A stretch of DNA of 64,000 bases from Acanthosepion pharaonis (taxonomy: Eukaryota > Mollusca > Cephalopoda > Sepiida > Sepiidae). Within the stretch, counting starts at the first letter, position 1. Each line of letters opens with the position of its first letter. The notes beneath the pieces are model-generated. The model was given only the letters and a program-made list of their open reading frames with translations. It had not been told where the DNA came from and did not search any database. Positions 12,206 to 23,596 of the stretch are shown piece after piece. The translations under genes were made by a program, and so were the position numbers. The stretch lies in NCBI GenBank assembly GCA_903632075.3, contig CAHIKZ030005495.1, positions 3,383,314-3,447,313 of the forward strand. Direction: 5' to 3'.

Positions 12206-12737
12206 AAAATCTTTAGGTGTATTTTCATTTACTTTAGTAACTGTGGGGAAAATTGTGAAAATGTCCTACCTCGGAAATGCCCGCGAATCTGTGCGTCGTG
12301 CAAACTCCGATTATTCAACGATAAAAAGAACCAAAATGGCGGTGCCCATGTTTTATGCCGGGTGGTCTCGGACAGTTAACGCGAAATCTCGTCTCGTCAT
12401 TCGCATGCAAATTATGGTCAGTCCTCGGCTGTATAAAGCAGGCACGTTTTTGTTTCTGGGCACTGAGTTTTTTGCTCGTGAGAAGGTTGGACGTGTGAGA
12501 CTATTTTTTCGGTTACCCTCTTCGCGTTTCCTATCTGCTATTATTAATTGAGTCGTTGCTTTACCACCACAGTAACATATGTCAAGAAAATTATTCTCAG
12601 ATTGCTGGTAAGTTCACTTCCCCATTGCATTAAAAGGAGAAGGGGGCAAAGGCCTTTGCCGAGACACCTCAACTGTTTTGTGAGGCAAGAGCTAGAGCTA
12701 AATAAAAATTATTTAGTTTATCTAGAAAACTAAAAAT
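12206..12737 (+). repeat. Dispersed repeat D, copy 1, split by an LTR
   Basis: Starts AAATCTTTAGGTGTATTTTC and ends near TTAGTTTATCTAGAAA. Copies 2 (about 12936-13205) and 3 (13929-14205) are continuous through TAGTAACATATGTCA, whereas here a 330-bp element lies after TAGTAAC. The family runs CCCCATTGCA, GGCAAAG, TGAGGCAAGAGC. The class is unknown. Confidence 0.75.
12242..12571 (+). mobile_element. Solo LTR D with GTAAC target-site duplication
   Basis: The element begins TGTGGGGAAAA and ends TTTACCACCACA (inverted ends TGTGG/CCACA). It is flanked by perfect GTAAC copies at 12237-12241 and 12572-12576. It interrupts repeat D, whose other copies serve as empty sites. It carries an octamer ATGCAAAT (12405-12412) 20 bp before TATAAA (12432-12437) and is CpG-rich for this window, suggesting a young insertion. 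Retrovirus-like LTRs of about 330 bp are usual. No internal region is present. Confidence 0.82.
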
Positions 12738-12935
12738 TGTCTGCAATATCTTTTGTCCCAAGCACCTTCAGCCACTTCTTTAGCCATTTTCAAGGGTTTT
12801 ATTCTTAATTTCTTTTCATGTTCATTTTAAAAGACAACAGACACTACAATCAATTTTTACACTGGAACCAAACAGAAAAATGTAAGAATATTAGAAAAAA
12901 ACTCAATAAAAAATTCATAGAATTTTCCTTTTTTT

Positions 12936-13205
12936 AGGTATATTTTCATTTACTTTAGTAACATATGTCAAGAAAATTATTCTCACATTGTGCTAGTAGG
13001 TTCAGTTCCCCATTGCACTAAAAGGGGAAGAGGGCAAAGGATCTTTGCTGAGACACCCCAACTGTTTTGTGAGGCAAGAGCCAGAGCTAAATAAAAATTA
13101 TTTAGCTTATCTAGAAAGCTGTTATGGATGTGGGGTAGTATATACTGCTGTGAACAATTCTTTTTGTGCATGAATAACATCAAAACTGCTGGAAGAAATA
13201 GATTG
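12936..13205 (+). repeat. Dispersed repeat D, copy 2
   Basis: Uninterrupted through AGTAACATATGTCAAG and continuing past TATCTAGAAAGCTGTTATG to GTGCATGAATAACATC. It serves as an empty-site reference for copy 1. Confidence 0.75.
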
Positions 13206-13279
13206 AGTGATTCCCATTTAATTAACATTAATTAATTAGCTAGTTCAGCAGTAAAATGGTAAAATTGCATGCTTAGTTG

Positions 13280-13400
13280 GGGCACCAAGAAAAAGAGCTT
13301 ATTTGAGCAGTTACCAAGAAAATAATTGTAGAAAAGACAGAGGGAAGCCATGTTGGTGAGAAAGTGACTGGAGACAAACTGCCTGGTCAGGATTAATCAA
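13280..13400 (-). mobile_element. Jockey-like LINE fragment, short
   Basis: AAAAGAGCTTATTTGAGCAG, then TTGTAGAAAAGACAGAGGG and CCTGGTCAGGATTAAT correspond in reverse to the YFHG...LASRLQ region of the LINE copies near 31 and 40 kb. Confidence 0.4.
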
Positions 13401-13489
13401 AATATTAAAGAAAGAAAATATGACCGTGAATGTGGAATCATTTTCTCACAGATGAAGAACATGTTACAGTTTTTTGTGTATATAATACA

Positions 13490-13798
13490 TATAACTAGTG
13501 AGCGAGTCAGAATGACTTATTTCCCTTTATAGTCTACCAATAGAAGATTAACCAATCAGGAGCCGCACAACTCTGTATCCGTCGTGTATAAAGGCGGCCA
13601 TCTTTGTTTTTCCCACCGGAAGGACCAGAGGCAACTTGTCCGGCGAACACGACAGAAGGAAGAACTACACTCTGCTGTGATATCCACTGCGAACCTAAAG
13701 TACGCTTTCCTACTGTCTCCGAAATATTCACTGCCAACCTCTGGATTCTATACTCGAGGACGACCGTCATGAAAATGTCTAACAGAACATACTTGTGA
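13490..13798 (+). mobile_element. Promoter-like repeat P, copy 2 (LTR-like)
   Basis: Has ACTAGTGAGCGAGTCAG at the start, CCAAT at 13537-13541 and 13552-13556, TATAAA at 13587-13592 followed by GGCGGCCAT, and then about 190 bp to a TTGTGACA end. It shares the 18-mer around the TATA box and both CCAAT boxes with copy 1. No convincing target-site duplication was seen, so the LTR assignment is tentative. Confidence 0.45.
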
Positions 13799-13928
13799 CA
13801 ACAAATCTTGTTCTACAGAAGGATGCTGAGAATACCATAGATGGCACATGTGAGCAATGAGGAATCTTTAAGGAAACTCTGCTTATTTACATAAATGGAC
13901 GATTCCATTCATTTATGTTCTATATGAC

Positions 13929-14205
13929 AACCCAAAAATCTTTAGGTATATTTTCATTTACTTTAGTAACATATGTCATGAAAATTATTCTCACATTGTG
14001 CTAGTAGGTTCAGTTCCCCATTGCATTAAAAGGGGAAGAGGGCAAAGACCTTTGCCGAGATACACCAGCTTGTGCGTGGGACAAGAGCCAGTGTTAAATA
14101 AAAATTATTTAGCTTATCTAGAAAGCTGTTATGCATGTGGGGTAGTATATACTGCCGTGAACAATTCTTTTCGTGCATGAAAAACATCAGAACTACTGAA
14201 AGAAA
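13929..14205 (+). repeat. Dispersed repeat D, copy 3
   Basis: Matches copies 1 and 2 from AAATCTTTAGGTATATTTTC to TCGTGCATGAAAAACATC. It differs in having CCAGCTTGTGCGTGGGA where the others have CAACTGTTTTGTGAGG. Confidence 0.75.
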
Positions 14206-14209
14206 TAGT

Positions 14210-16420
14210 GACAGATCGCAATAACTATTTGAGAGATATGATTGAATATACTTTATTATTTTAAAAAACATTTATTCAGTATTATTATTGTTTAGGTTTA
14301 TAACAGCACAAATAGCTATATTGTGGAAAAAGGAATTTCTGACAATATATGCATTTTTTTTATGTAATTATGGTTATTTTTTAACTTTTATCAAAAACAA
14401 CATTCTTGTACATGTAGTTATGGATAATATTAGACATTAATTACTAAATTTTTTAATTAATAACTATTTGTGCTCAGTTGTTGACATTAATAGCTGTCTG
14501 CTGATGTGTTCAAATTTTGGAATAATGCAATAATAAAAATTAAAATACCATCTCTTTGATAGATGTTGCAATCTGTGAGTAATTCTCAGTTAACTTACAT
14601 TCTTAGAAGACTAGTACAAGAAAAGCAGATATTGACAATATTATAAAAGGAAAGCAATGTCAAAAATCAGATTGAATTTTATTTTGTGTACGTATAATTT
14701 CTTTTTTTTTTTTTTTTTACTGTCAATAATAATGCAGTATTTTTTGTAATTATATATATGTTTGTTATTAAAATTTGATATTCACAACTTTTTGAACTTT
14801 TTAAAAGAATATTTAAATAAAGTACTTTGGGGCCAGGTGAATACAATTTGGCCCATTAGGGAAAAAGGTTGGACAACCCTGGTCTAGCCAGTTTCATTCA
14901 GTTTCTTTTGGGGTTTTTTTTTTGTTTCGCTTTTTTTATTACTTTTGTTAAGTATCTCACCATAATGATAATAGATGATTTGCCAAGAAAGGTCAAATTC
15001 ATGCTGTTTAAAAATGACAGGGCATCTACTCAAACACATGCAGCCAAAAATATATGGTTTTAAGTAATAAGAAATAATGTCAGATTAAAAATGAAATCCG
15101 TTAATTCCTTGTGGGGAAAAAATCTACATCTATATTAACTAATAATTTTAGAGTATAGAACTAACAAAATCGATCAAATACATAAACAATAAATAAATCG
15201 GCAGTTCACAAAATAAGCTAAATGAATTAGTTTCTAAAAGCAAATTGTCTAAAGCCGGCAACTTTATCCAAATTTGTACTGTTGTAACTGGGAACTAAGG
15301 AAAGTGTTTCAGCCATTATTTAGACATGTAACTACCATGTCAGCCATATTGTTTATGTGTGAATAAAAAGCAGGAGTATCATTTCTGCTGATAGAGAAGT
15401 AACCAGACTAAATTATATTGTCATTATTATCACAGATCTTACCAACTTGTGACATATACTATTGGGGATTCTATATTGATAAAAAAAAAATAAAAATACA
15501 AAAATAAAAAAATAAAATAAAAAGAAGAATCTCCCAGGATTCCCCTGACAGGAAGAATAAATGGCACATGCGTGAGAAAAGAGCGGCTTCCTGGCACCAA
15601 AGACAAATGAAAAGAATCGTTCTCTTTTTCTCTTGAACTTTCAATGAGTAAACATGTGTCTTTTGCTCAGGAAGGCATTTCCCTTCAACAGACCGTTGTT
15701 ACTATAATAAAGTTCCCGAATTCATTTCCAATACCTCTGCCCCCTTCTTCCTTTTGCACTTTTTATTTCAGGAACAACAAGAATTCAATGTGGTTTGGGA
15801 GTTTGAACAGAATAACCCAAAGAATCTTTTTTTTCTTTAAAACTCCAAAATACACAACTAGAAACTTTTAACTTCAGTCTAAAATTTGCCGTTAGATTTC
15901 CAAAAAAATGATATGACAGATTTCATGATTAAAAACTACTAACGCAGTGACCTGGATTTCAACAAAGGGTACAGCCAGAATCTAATTACAGTCATACTTG
16001 AAAAAAACATGAAACCACTCTTCCCTGCAGATATTTGAAAACCTAAAAGAATTATCAAACAACAAACCTGTTGTGTCGGAAACCTACCACCCCTCTGGAA
16101 GATGAACTTGTCTGTGAACAAAGACTTTAAATAGTGGCATGTCAGTTGACAAGGAAGACAGATAGACGGAGAAGTCTTAGCTGAGCTAGTTATTGACTAT
16201 TCCGGCGATTTCTGTACCTTTTTACCAACCTATTAAAATCCTTTTTATTGTTACGTGTTATTTGGCGTTTGTCTCTACTAACCCCAAATCAACATCATAA
16301 CAAAACCATTTATATGCGATGGATAAATTGTCGTCTAAATTATGCAAAAATGAAAATAATATGATATCTCATTTTAACAGATATAGTTACCAAAGTTACA
16401 CAATGTTGTCTTGAAATACT
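14210..16420. other. No gene seen; possible hAT end at 14822-14880
   Basis: Mostly AT-rich unassigned sequence. At 14830-14876 GGGGCCAGGTG, GGCCCATTAGG and AAAAGGTTGGACAACCCTGG resemble the right end of a hAT element (terminal CAGGG.TG.CCAACC in reverse). No left end was found. A 15479-15525 A-rich run and further unassigned DNA follow. Confidence 0.4.
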
Positions 16421-16429
16421 AAAGAGTGC

Positions 16430-17010
16430 ATTTATTCAATAAAATCGCCATTGGCTTCAACCACGGCCTCCAGACGACTTCAAAATCACCTACATCTCTT
16501 CTGTTTAAGTTGGTGAATGCTGCCATAATCTTTGCCTTCTGTTCATCTTTGATGTTACAAGGTTTTTTGTTGGTCTCTCACTCAACTGCGCCCTACACAT
16601 AATAATCAAGGGCGTTGCACTCTGGGGATTTAGGTAGCCAGATGTAAGGAGTGATGTGGTCACAGAAATTGTCTAACAGCCACTGGGTTCCCCTGCTTGT
16701 ATGGCATGGTGCAAAGTCCTGTTGCCAGACATAGGGTCTTCCAGTAACTATCCTCTTGACCCAGGGCAGCACTACCACCTCACTTGATCTAGGACTCTGT
16801 GTTGCATCTGAGGCTCTATAGGAAGATGAACTGAGGTGCAATGTTGCCATCACTAGTGATCACACCTTCGTCATCATCATTAGACTCATCCAGTTCTTTC
16901 TGAATCCGTTGCACTATCCTTAGATTGACACCCAGACACTCTGAAATGTTTGTATTGGAGCTTCTGTGCAAATGCCAACCAATACAACATACCGTTTCCA
17001 AATTTCTGGC
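16430..17010 (-). pseudogene. Mariner transposase with internal deletion
   Basis: The minus strand first reads CIGWHLHRSSNTNISECL then VNLRIVQRIQKELDE, the N-terminal helix-turn-helix region. It jumps directly to RIVTGRPYVWQQDFAPCHTS and ends PECNALDYYV, which hold the second and third catalytic acidic residues with 36 residues between them. The middle of the protein, with the first catalytic Asp, is deleted. Further 3' sequence to about 16430 encodes the degraded C-terminus (AAFTNLN...). It cannot be active. Confidence 0.75.
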
Positions 17011-17149
17011 GGAGTGAATTGTGTCATGGTGCTCTTTTTCTCTCAGACAGTGCCCAACTGACTCTACTATACTATGCAGTCGACAAAATCAGAAACAAAA
17101 AATGTGCAAAATTAAAAATATAAAACGGCAAAAATTTACCCATTGCATT

Positions 17150-17745
17150 CTGTATATTCCCCACCCCAAAGGCAATGGAATTATAATTATGGACAGACAT
17201 TTATTTACAAAAAATAAAACACAGCCTCAATGACGATATCTACAAAAAATTTATATGAATACAAGATCATAAAAGAGACATAAAAATTTATAGTCAAACC
17301 AAGAAATTATTAAAAAATAAAGAGTGTCCTTCTTTAAAACTCATGAAACATCACCCGAGAAACCCTATACTCTACAGATTACCAAAAATACATAAACCAG
17401 ATATCCCAGTGATGCCCAATATATTAGGAATAGGAAATTGGTCGGCATACTAACCAAAATTTTAACCCCACTTCTTGGTAAAATTAGCTCCTCACATATT
17501 AAAAAACTCTGATCTTTTAAGTAAATTAAAAAAAACATAGGCATAAAAACAAAAGTATGACCAGTTTAGATATAAAATTGTTATATACAAATGTTCTTGT
17601 AAAGAAATGCCTAAATGTACGAAAAACACATCTAGCAAAGACAAAAATAAAATTACCTATTCCTACTTGTAAGATCGTAAAAATGTGCTGTTTTATCATT
17701 GTTTTTTTACCTTCAATAACAATTTTTATAGACAAAAATTTGGTT
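17150..17745 (+). pseudogene. Penelope-like reverse transcriptase relic, copy 1
   Basis: Near 17370-17410 the plus strand encodes LYRLPKIHKPDIPV, the conserved RT motif of Penelope-like elements, then shifts frame. Later pieces read SHIKNSDLLSKLKKN and MTSLDIKLLYTNV (the TSLD...LYTNVP motif). Several stops and frameshifts are present. It breaks off at 17745 where a SINE begins; a second copy resumes after the SINE. Confidence 0.7.
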
Positions 17746-17990
17746 TCCTGAAGCACGGTTGTGTAATGGATAGTGGCTCGGATTGAGGAATCGGAGAGCT
17801 GAGTCAGATCCATTACATTCACTTCTGTGCTAATACCCTTGGGAAAGGTATGAATCCTCTTCTCCCCCTCTTCCCAGCTATGGGTAAATAGCAGGCAGTC
17901 TGGATTCTACAGCCTTGGGTGGCAACCAGTCTAGGAGAAAGTAACTTTGAATTCAAAACTGTATGTAGCCCTGGTATAGCATATACTATA
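17746..17990 (+). mobile_element. tRNA-derived SINE between two Penelope copies
   Basis: AGCACGGTTGTGTAATGGAT (A-box region), GGAATCGGAGAGCTGAGTC, ACCCTTGGGAAAGGTATGAA and GCTATGGGTAAATAGCAGG are in the order of family 1. The B box is partly deleted (GAGTCAGATCC). Confidence 0.75.
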
Positions 17991-18009
17991 CAGCTAAAGT
18001 AAGAAAAAG

Positions 18010-18910
18010 TTTTGGTAAAGTATGGAAGATGCTAAGTGACCTAATTTAATGTCTAATAAACCCTACTTTTTGGTACAATTAGCTACTCGTATATAAAAAA
18101 CACAAAAAAAACTCTTGTGATCTTTTAAATAAAACTAAAAAAAAAAAACGACATAAAAACAAATATATGACCAGTTTAGATATCTACTAAAACCACTTTT
18201 AAGAAAAATAAAAATTACTTGTTCTTACATATAAAATCATAAAATGTACCATTTAATCACTAATCAACGTTTTTTCACTTTCGATAACAATTTTTATAGA
18301 CAAAAAGTTAGTTTACTGATGGGGTCACCCTTTATTAGTAGTGTTTTGGCTGGTTTATTTTTTAAATTTCTAGAAAGTGGATCTTTAAAAAATACTTTAT
18401 TACAAAAATTCTTCTTGTTTTAGATACGTAGATGATTCTCTATTAATATATCCACAAAACAGTTTAACTTAATAACGTCAAAACCACAATAGATTTTACC
18501 TTTGAATCTGAGTCTTACAACACTCTACCCTTCCTAGATATTATGCTACATAGAACTAATGATGACTTTCAGTTGGAGGTTTACAGAAAATCTAACAAGA
18601 ATGACCTTATCCATTTTTATTTCCACCACTGTAACAGCCTAAAATCTGGAATAATTGTAGGATTCTATTTAAGAGCACTAAGAATGTGCAGCCCCCAATA
18701 CTTACCCAAAGAAGAAATATTCATAGAAAACACTTTCAGAAGCCTCCAATATCCTCATATTTTCATCTACAATACTAAGATAAAGGCATACGATATATAC
18801 AACTGCAAATACCATAATAACATTATTAGCAACAATAACAATGGAAATAAACTACACAAAAATAAACATATAATACTATCTATCTCCTTAACATCTACTA
18901 TCCAGAACAG
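18010..18910 (+). pseudogene. Penelope-like RT relic, copy 2 (YVDD to connection region)
   Basis: The first ~300 bp repeats the end of copy 1. Then FRYVDDSLLIYP-like sequence at about 18420-18450 is the RT catalytic motif C, followed by TFESESYNTLPFLDIML, an open frame HRTNDDFQLEVYRKSNK, and SGIIVGFYLRALRMCSP, all typical of Penelope-like proteins. An intact 163-residue frame starts at 18543, but upstream stops mark it as dead. Hammerhead-like repeats follow at 18925. Confidence 0.75.
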
Positions 18911-18924
18911 TTTATTCAATTATT

Positions 18925-19130
18925 ATTTACACTATTTACATTGTTCGGACTGTTGTCCCCAGCTTCATTATCATATTCACAATGTTTTGGTCTTGTATGC
19001 TCTGGCTTTCTTCAGGATCCGTTTATATTTCTGAGATGAGATTTACATTGTTCGGACTGTTGTCCCCATCTTCATTATCATATTCATGACATTTCAGCCG
19101 TTGTACATTCTGGCCTTTTTGATTGGAATT
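18925..19130 (-). repeat. Penelope-associated hammerhead-like repeats
   Basis: Two adjacent copies, each with TTGTTCGGACTGTTGTCCCC on + . In reverse, the first contains CTGAAGA (complement at about 19007-19013) and, after ~20 nt, AAAAC; the second is more decayed. The family recurs at about 19420-19560, 19850-19950, 21415-21500, 36840-37110, 37240-37320 and 48125-48260. Confidence 0.5.
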
Positions 19131-20330
19131 TTGAACTGAACCCTTTATTTCATCCATGGGGGTAGATTGTTCTAGTTCCATGTACTATGCCTCTTCCAGA
19201 TAATTCAGTATCAGTTATATCCCTTTAAGTCAACTCTTCAAGTTGGAGAGATTAGGGTAGTTTTTATATTGTAGGGTACTGCTTATACTGACCATTTCTT
19301 GTTCAAGTGGCGTCCTAGAGACATATGAACAAGAAATGATCAGTATAAGCAATACCATACAACATAACAGCTTCCTTGGGTATATGACAACAGCTCTGAC
19401 AAACTGGGATAGAAGGATGCAAGAGGATAACAACACTCAGAAAACAGCCTCAGTACAACTGGTGAAACGTTGTGAATATGGCAACAAAGATGAGGAGAAC
19501 AGTCTGAACAATGTAAATAGTGTAAATAATTAAAAAGAACTAAACTCATCTCAGAAATATAGACAGATTTTTACTTTTAATATCTGATAATTAATAGTTT
19601 TTGTTCACCTCTGCTGTAGCCAGGTATTGAACTCACAACTCTTTGGGTCAAGTCACTTTTGGATTACTTCCATCAATGCTTTTTTCCACTGAGCCATGTT
19701 GGTTGAAGTAATCCAGTGAACAAAATTTGGAGAGTTGAGTTACTAAAGGGAAATAACTGAAGCTATCTGGAAAAGGCATGGCATGTGGAACTAGAACAAT
19801 CTACTTCAGTGGACAAAATAAAGGGTTCTGTTCAAAATTCCAATCACTTGAAGAAGGACAGAGCATGCAACGGACAAAACTTTGTGAATATGATTACAAA
19901 GATGAAGTCCGAAGAATGGAAATTGTGTAAGTAGTTACAATAGACTTTTGCTTTTGTTTGTAAATACTTATTGCAAAATAAAATCCTTACATATACCTTG
20001 ATAAAGTTCACCAGTGGATGAGACACGTCGACTAAGATAAGTTTTCCTCGTTTTTATTCATATATAACAATACAGATCGTAATAATAACACTATAATATT
20101 ATTCCTGATAAATTACTATCATGTGCCAATGCAAAAAGTGTTTAAAAACAGAAAGAAAGACTCAAAAAGCACAATTCTGTTTCATCTTTTATACGAGTTC
20201 ACCAATTGTCTGTTGTGTTAATTCCTGATGAGTGAAAAATTATTTTTTCTTGATTTTTCAAAGCAGAAACAAATGACAAAACTTGTTCATATAAATTTCA
20301 GACAAAGAATTGCCAAAATAAATGTCAAAC
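19131..20330. other. No gene; Penelope-associated repeats and unassigned DNA
   Basis: Contains a plus-strand copy (TGGTGAAACGTTGTGAATATG at about 19460) and a decayed copy near 19850 (CTTGAAGAAGGACAG). At 19265-19370 there is an imperfect inverted repeat: GTACTGCTTATACTGACCAT... against GATCAGTATAAGCAATACC. No exon is supported. Confidence 0.45.
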
Positions 20331-20399
20331 ATTTTAATCATTATAATTTTAAAATTAATAATTATAATTTTAAAATTATAATCATTATTAATTTTTATG

Positions 20400-20815
20400 T
20401 AATTTTCATCTTATTGTTGCTTTTTATCCCATCTTTCCAGGTTGCAGAATCTTCTACCATTAAAGTAAATAGCACTAAGTATGAATAAAAAAGTTATGGT
20501 TAGTTTTTGGTTAGTCTTTTCTTAATTTTATCCTTTTGTTACAACTTTCTCAGTCAACCATTAAAGTAAATAACGTCAAGTAAGAATAAAGAAGTAATTT
20601 TGTTTCTTTTTTAGTTACTCTTTTCTTCATCATATTGTTGCTTTTTATCACATCTTCCTAAATTGAATACCCTCCAACAATTAAAGTAAATAGGTTAATG
20701 AATGAAAGAAGCAGCTTTGTTAACTTTTGTTGAGTCTTTTCTTAATTTTAAAGTTTTTCTTTTCTTATCTTTGTTGCTTTTTTTCACCATGCTAAGGCTA
20801 TTTTACATTTTAATT
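20400..20815 (+). repeat. ~115-bp tandem repeat, about three units
   Basis: Units beginning near 20450, 20555 and 20675 share ATTAAAGTAAATA, TAAAGAAGTA, a GTTAGTCTTTTCTTAATTTT-like segment and TTGCTTTTTATC..ATCTTCC. Identity between units is moderate. Confidence 0.65.
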
Positions 20816-20819
20816 GTGT

Positions 20820-22005
20820 AGAAGATTTTGATTGGCTGCTTGTTTGCTGAATCATCAGAAAAGGGACCAATCAAAAGCAAATGTCTATGTAACTGAAGAT
20901 TGCTTGTCTGTTCGATCTGGACAGCAGAGAATGGAAGACAGTAACAATTAGGATTTTGAAAAAGATTCTGTATTCACTCTCTTGTCAGTAGGAAACTGTC
21001 GGTGTATTAATGTGTCTTGAATCGGTTTTCAAATGAGGAACTCTCATTATGATGCATCAATCTATTAAGTCTTTTATGATCATTATTCTTCAACTTGTTC
21101 TAAAATGAGGAATTAGCATTCTTGTACATTGATTTATTCGATCTGTTGTCTTCATTTTACTTATTTAATGGGTTGCAGCGAAGTTGTCTATTTCTTAGCG
21201 TCAGTTTGGAAATTTATTCTCATCACCTTTTTCTTTAAGTCATCGTGCACAGCAGTTTTATTTTTTTGATCAAAGTGCCAAGAGAGGGGAACGACAACCG
21301 GTCAACTTTTCCGATTTTTTCTCCTCATATACAAACTAAAATAGATTCAGAACTAGAATCTGTTAAAAACATCTTATGTGATAATGTATGCTCTGTCATT
21401 CTTCAGTTTATATTTCTGAGATGAGGTATTGTAATTATTTACATTGTTCAGTCTGTTGTCCCCATCTTCATTATCATATTCATGACATTTCGGTGATTGT
21501 ACATTCCTGCCTTTAATCCAAATTCTTGGATGTGCTGCAATCCATATGGAGATTGCACAGTTCAAAAAATTGATCCTATTAAGACGATAGTCCATCATGA
21601 GTTAGAATCTATTAAGAAAGTCTGACATGATAATGGCTATCTCTTGGATGTGGTGCAATTTGTGCTGAGATTGCACAATTCAATAAACTTAAAATTGTCG
21701 GGTCCCTGATAAATACCTTGTTTAATTGATGTTACCATTGATTGGTGAAGTTATTATGAGATTGCTAAACAAATCTATTGTTAGTGATTACAATTTTGCT
21801 GCTAATTTACATGTATTTTTCTCATCTCCGCTCATGTTAAAATTCCTCCATAAAGATAACTACCTATCAGATTAGTTCTGACAGTGTTCAATTAGAATAT
21901 CTGATTACATAGATAGAACCACACACAATTATTGGGGAAGAGTATCTTCCAGTATGCATTTATATAACTTAACTTCAAAATTCACATCAATACATCCAGG
22001 TTCAC
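20820..22005. other. No gene seen
   Basis: At 20825-20875 there are two CCAAT-type words (ATTGGC and ACCAATCAA) in a more complex stretch, possibly the remnant of a promoter-bearing element. A Penelope-associated repeat lies at 21415-21500 in reverse. A short duplication of GGATGTG.TGCAAT.. .GA.ATTGCACA occurs at about 21529 and 21646. Confidence 0.35.
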
Positions 22006-22009
22006 AATC

Positions 22010-22330
22010 TCCAAACATCAAACCATATAGATATCAATGTGTATTTATATATTTCCTGTCCTATCTGTAATGGAAAGGGAGGTAAATCATCTTAAATAAA
22101 TTTACGAGTGATTACTTCCGTTAGTCATTTTAATAATCTATACAAATAAACTATTTATCTGCATTTAGACAAAATTAATTCCTGAGTAAAAGGAACCATT
22201 TAATTAATCAGTTCCTTTACTCTTAGATTTCTTGTATTGCAGTCTTATTTGTTCAAGCATTTCATGTGAGGCACTCAGTTACTTTTGTCTATTAAGTCAT
22301 CACCTTGATTTTGAAATCAGCTTTGTCATT
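22010..22330 (+). repeat. Dispersed repeat R, copy 1 (hAT empty-site reference)
   Basis: It shares TATTTCCTGTCC, CAAATAAACTATTTATCTGC, TTAATTAATCAGTTCCTTTA, TTCATGTGAGGCACTCAG and CTTTGTCATT with the copy around 38463-39670. That copy is split by a hAT element; this one is continuous there. Partial copies lie at 22951-23036 and, reversed, at about 57690-57860. Confidence 0.75.
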
Positions 22331-22581
22331 TTTGCCATTCTGTTGCTAATCTTTTTCTTTGGAAAGATATTTTCATTTCACTATTATATTAAAGATATAA
22401 AATTTTTAACACAAAAAGATATTGAGCAAAAAGTGATTTGTATAATGTCATGAGTAATCAATAAATTATATATACCATTGCATCTATTTACAAGTAGCAA
22501 TTGTTTTTAAACATATATTACAGGGTTTTTATTAATGTTGCCTTGAAAAATGCCTCAATTATTATATATTTTATCTAAATA

Positions 22582-22915
22582 CAGAGGAACCTCAGTTGTC
22601 AAACATTTCGCATGTCAAACAAATCAATTTTCGAACAGAAAATTTGAGATGAAAACGCCTCGGTTATTGAATAAAATTTTGGTTCTGAAGCAACATAGCT
22701 GAACCAAGTTAACACAAATGAAATAATTTCTGAGTCAACAGCCGTGTTGTATACATTCGTGTGTCATGGTGTGCTTTTCTTTTCCAATTTTATCGTGCTG
22801 TGACTTTATTTCTCTACATTGATTCCTTTTGGAAATTAAAGTTTCAGTTTATGAACATTTTGGGTTATGAACAGCCTCCAGGAACGAATTAAATTCGTGA
22901 ACCAAGGTTCTACTG
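22582..22915. mobile_element. Tigger/pogo-like MITE, TA target site
   Basis: Ends are CAGAGGAACCTCAGTTGTCA and, in reverse complement, CAGTAGAACCTTGGTTCACG, flanked by TA on both sides (22580-22581 and 22916-22917). CAGT.GAACCT..GTT termini with TA duplications are typical of non-autonomous pogo/Tigger elements. At 334 bp it has no coding capacity. Confidence 0.75.
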
Positions 22916-22950
22916 TATGTGAATTACGGTAGCCTAGATTCAACACACTT

Positions 22951-23036
22951 TAATAATCTATACAAATAAACTATTTATCTGCATTAAGAAAAAAAATTAA
23001 TTCCCGAGTAAAATGAATCATTTAATTAATCAGTTT
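22951..23036 (+). repeat. Repeat R, partial copy
   Basis: TTTAATAATCTATACAAATA to AATTAATCAG repeats 22128-22212 almost exactly, and is followed by repeat B. Confidence 0.7.
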
Positions 23037-23340
23037 AATAATGAGACCCTCTTAAAATTAGCGTCAAAATTAGGTCTTCAAAAGTCGCATGATATGCGAG
23101 TATATGCGGTAAATAATTTCCTATTTTGTGCATTTTAGAAAATTTTGTCCATTGAACATCATAAAATAGAAAATTGCCTTGAAGAAAAGAGGAGATTAGA
23201 ATGAGAGAAAAAATGAAGGCAGTAATGATGCTGATCTCAGAATCAGATACAGGCCTGGTGGGAGGCTGATAGGTAAAGATATTCACAGGCATCGTAGGAA
23301 AGCCGTGAAGCAATAGGAACACAAGCCAGAAGATGTGAGA
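23037..23340 (+). repeat. Direct repeat B, copy 1
   Basis: AGACCCTCTTAAAATTAGCG through AAGTCGCATGATATGCGAG, GAAGAAAAGAGGAGATTAGA and ACACAAGCCAGAAG is repeated at 24975-25300 with roughly 10% differences. The first part resembles the terminus of a TA-target MITE (a palindromic GCATGATATGC word). Confidence 0.7.
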
Positions 23341-23596
23341 CTCAGAGGTGAAAAATATATAATTGAATAACTATGTAATTTATTAATATTAATATTGTAG
23401 GTTTAATTACAAGTTCTTATATTATTTAAATATATTTTACTTTTACATTGGTATACAAGATTCAACACAAACTTGCTCTATAAATGTAGAATTTAGTATA
23501 CTGTATATGACCATGTAATGGACACTCTTCCATATTGTGCAACCCCCAAATTTTCACTTATAAAAAAAAGATTTTATCATTTATATTGTGTATCAT

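Noticed and set aside
12243..12551. A 102-codon frame in a GC-richer island, first taken as a possible gene
   Set aside because: The island is exactly bounded by a target-site duplication and TG..CA ends, so it is a solo LTR.
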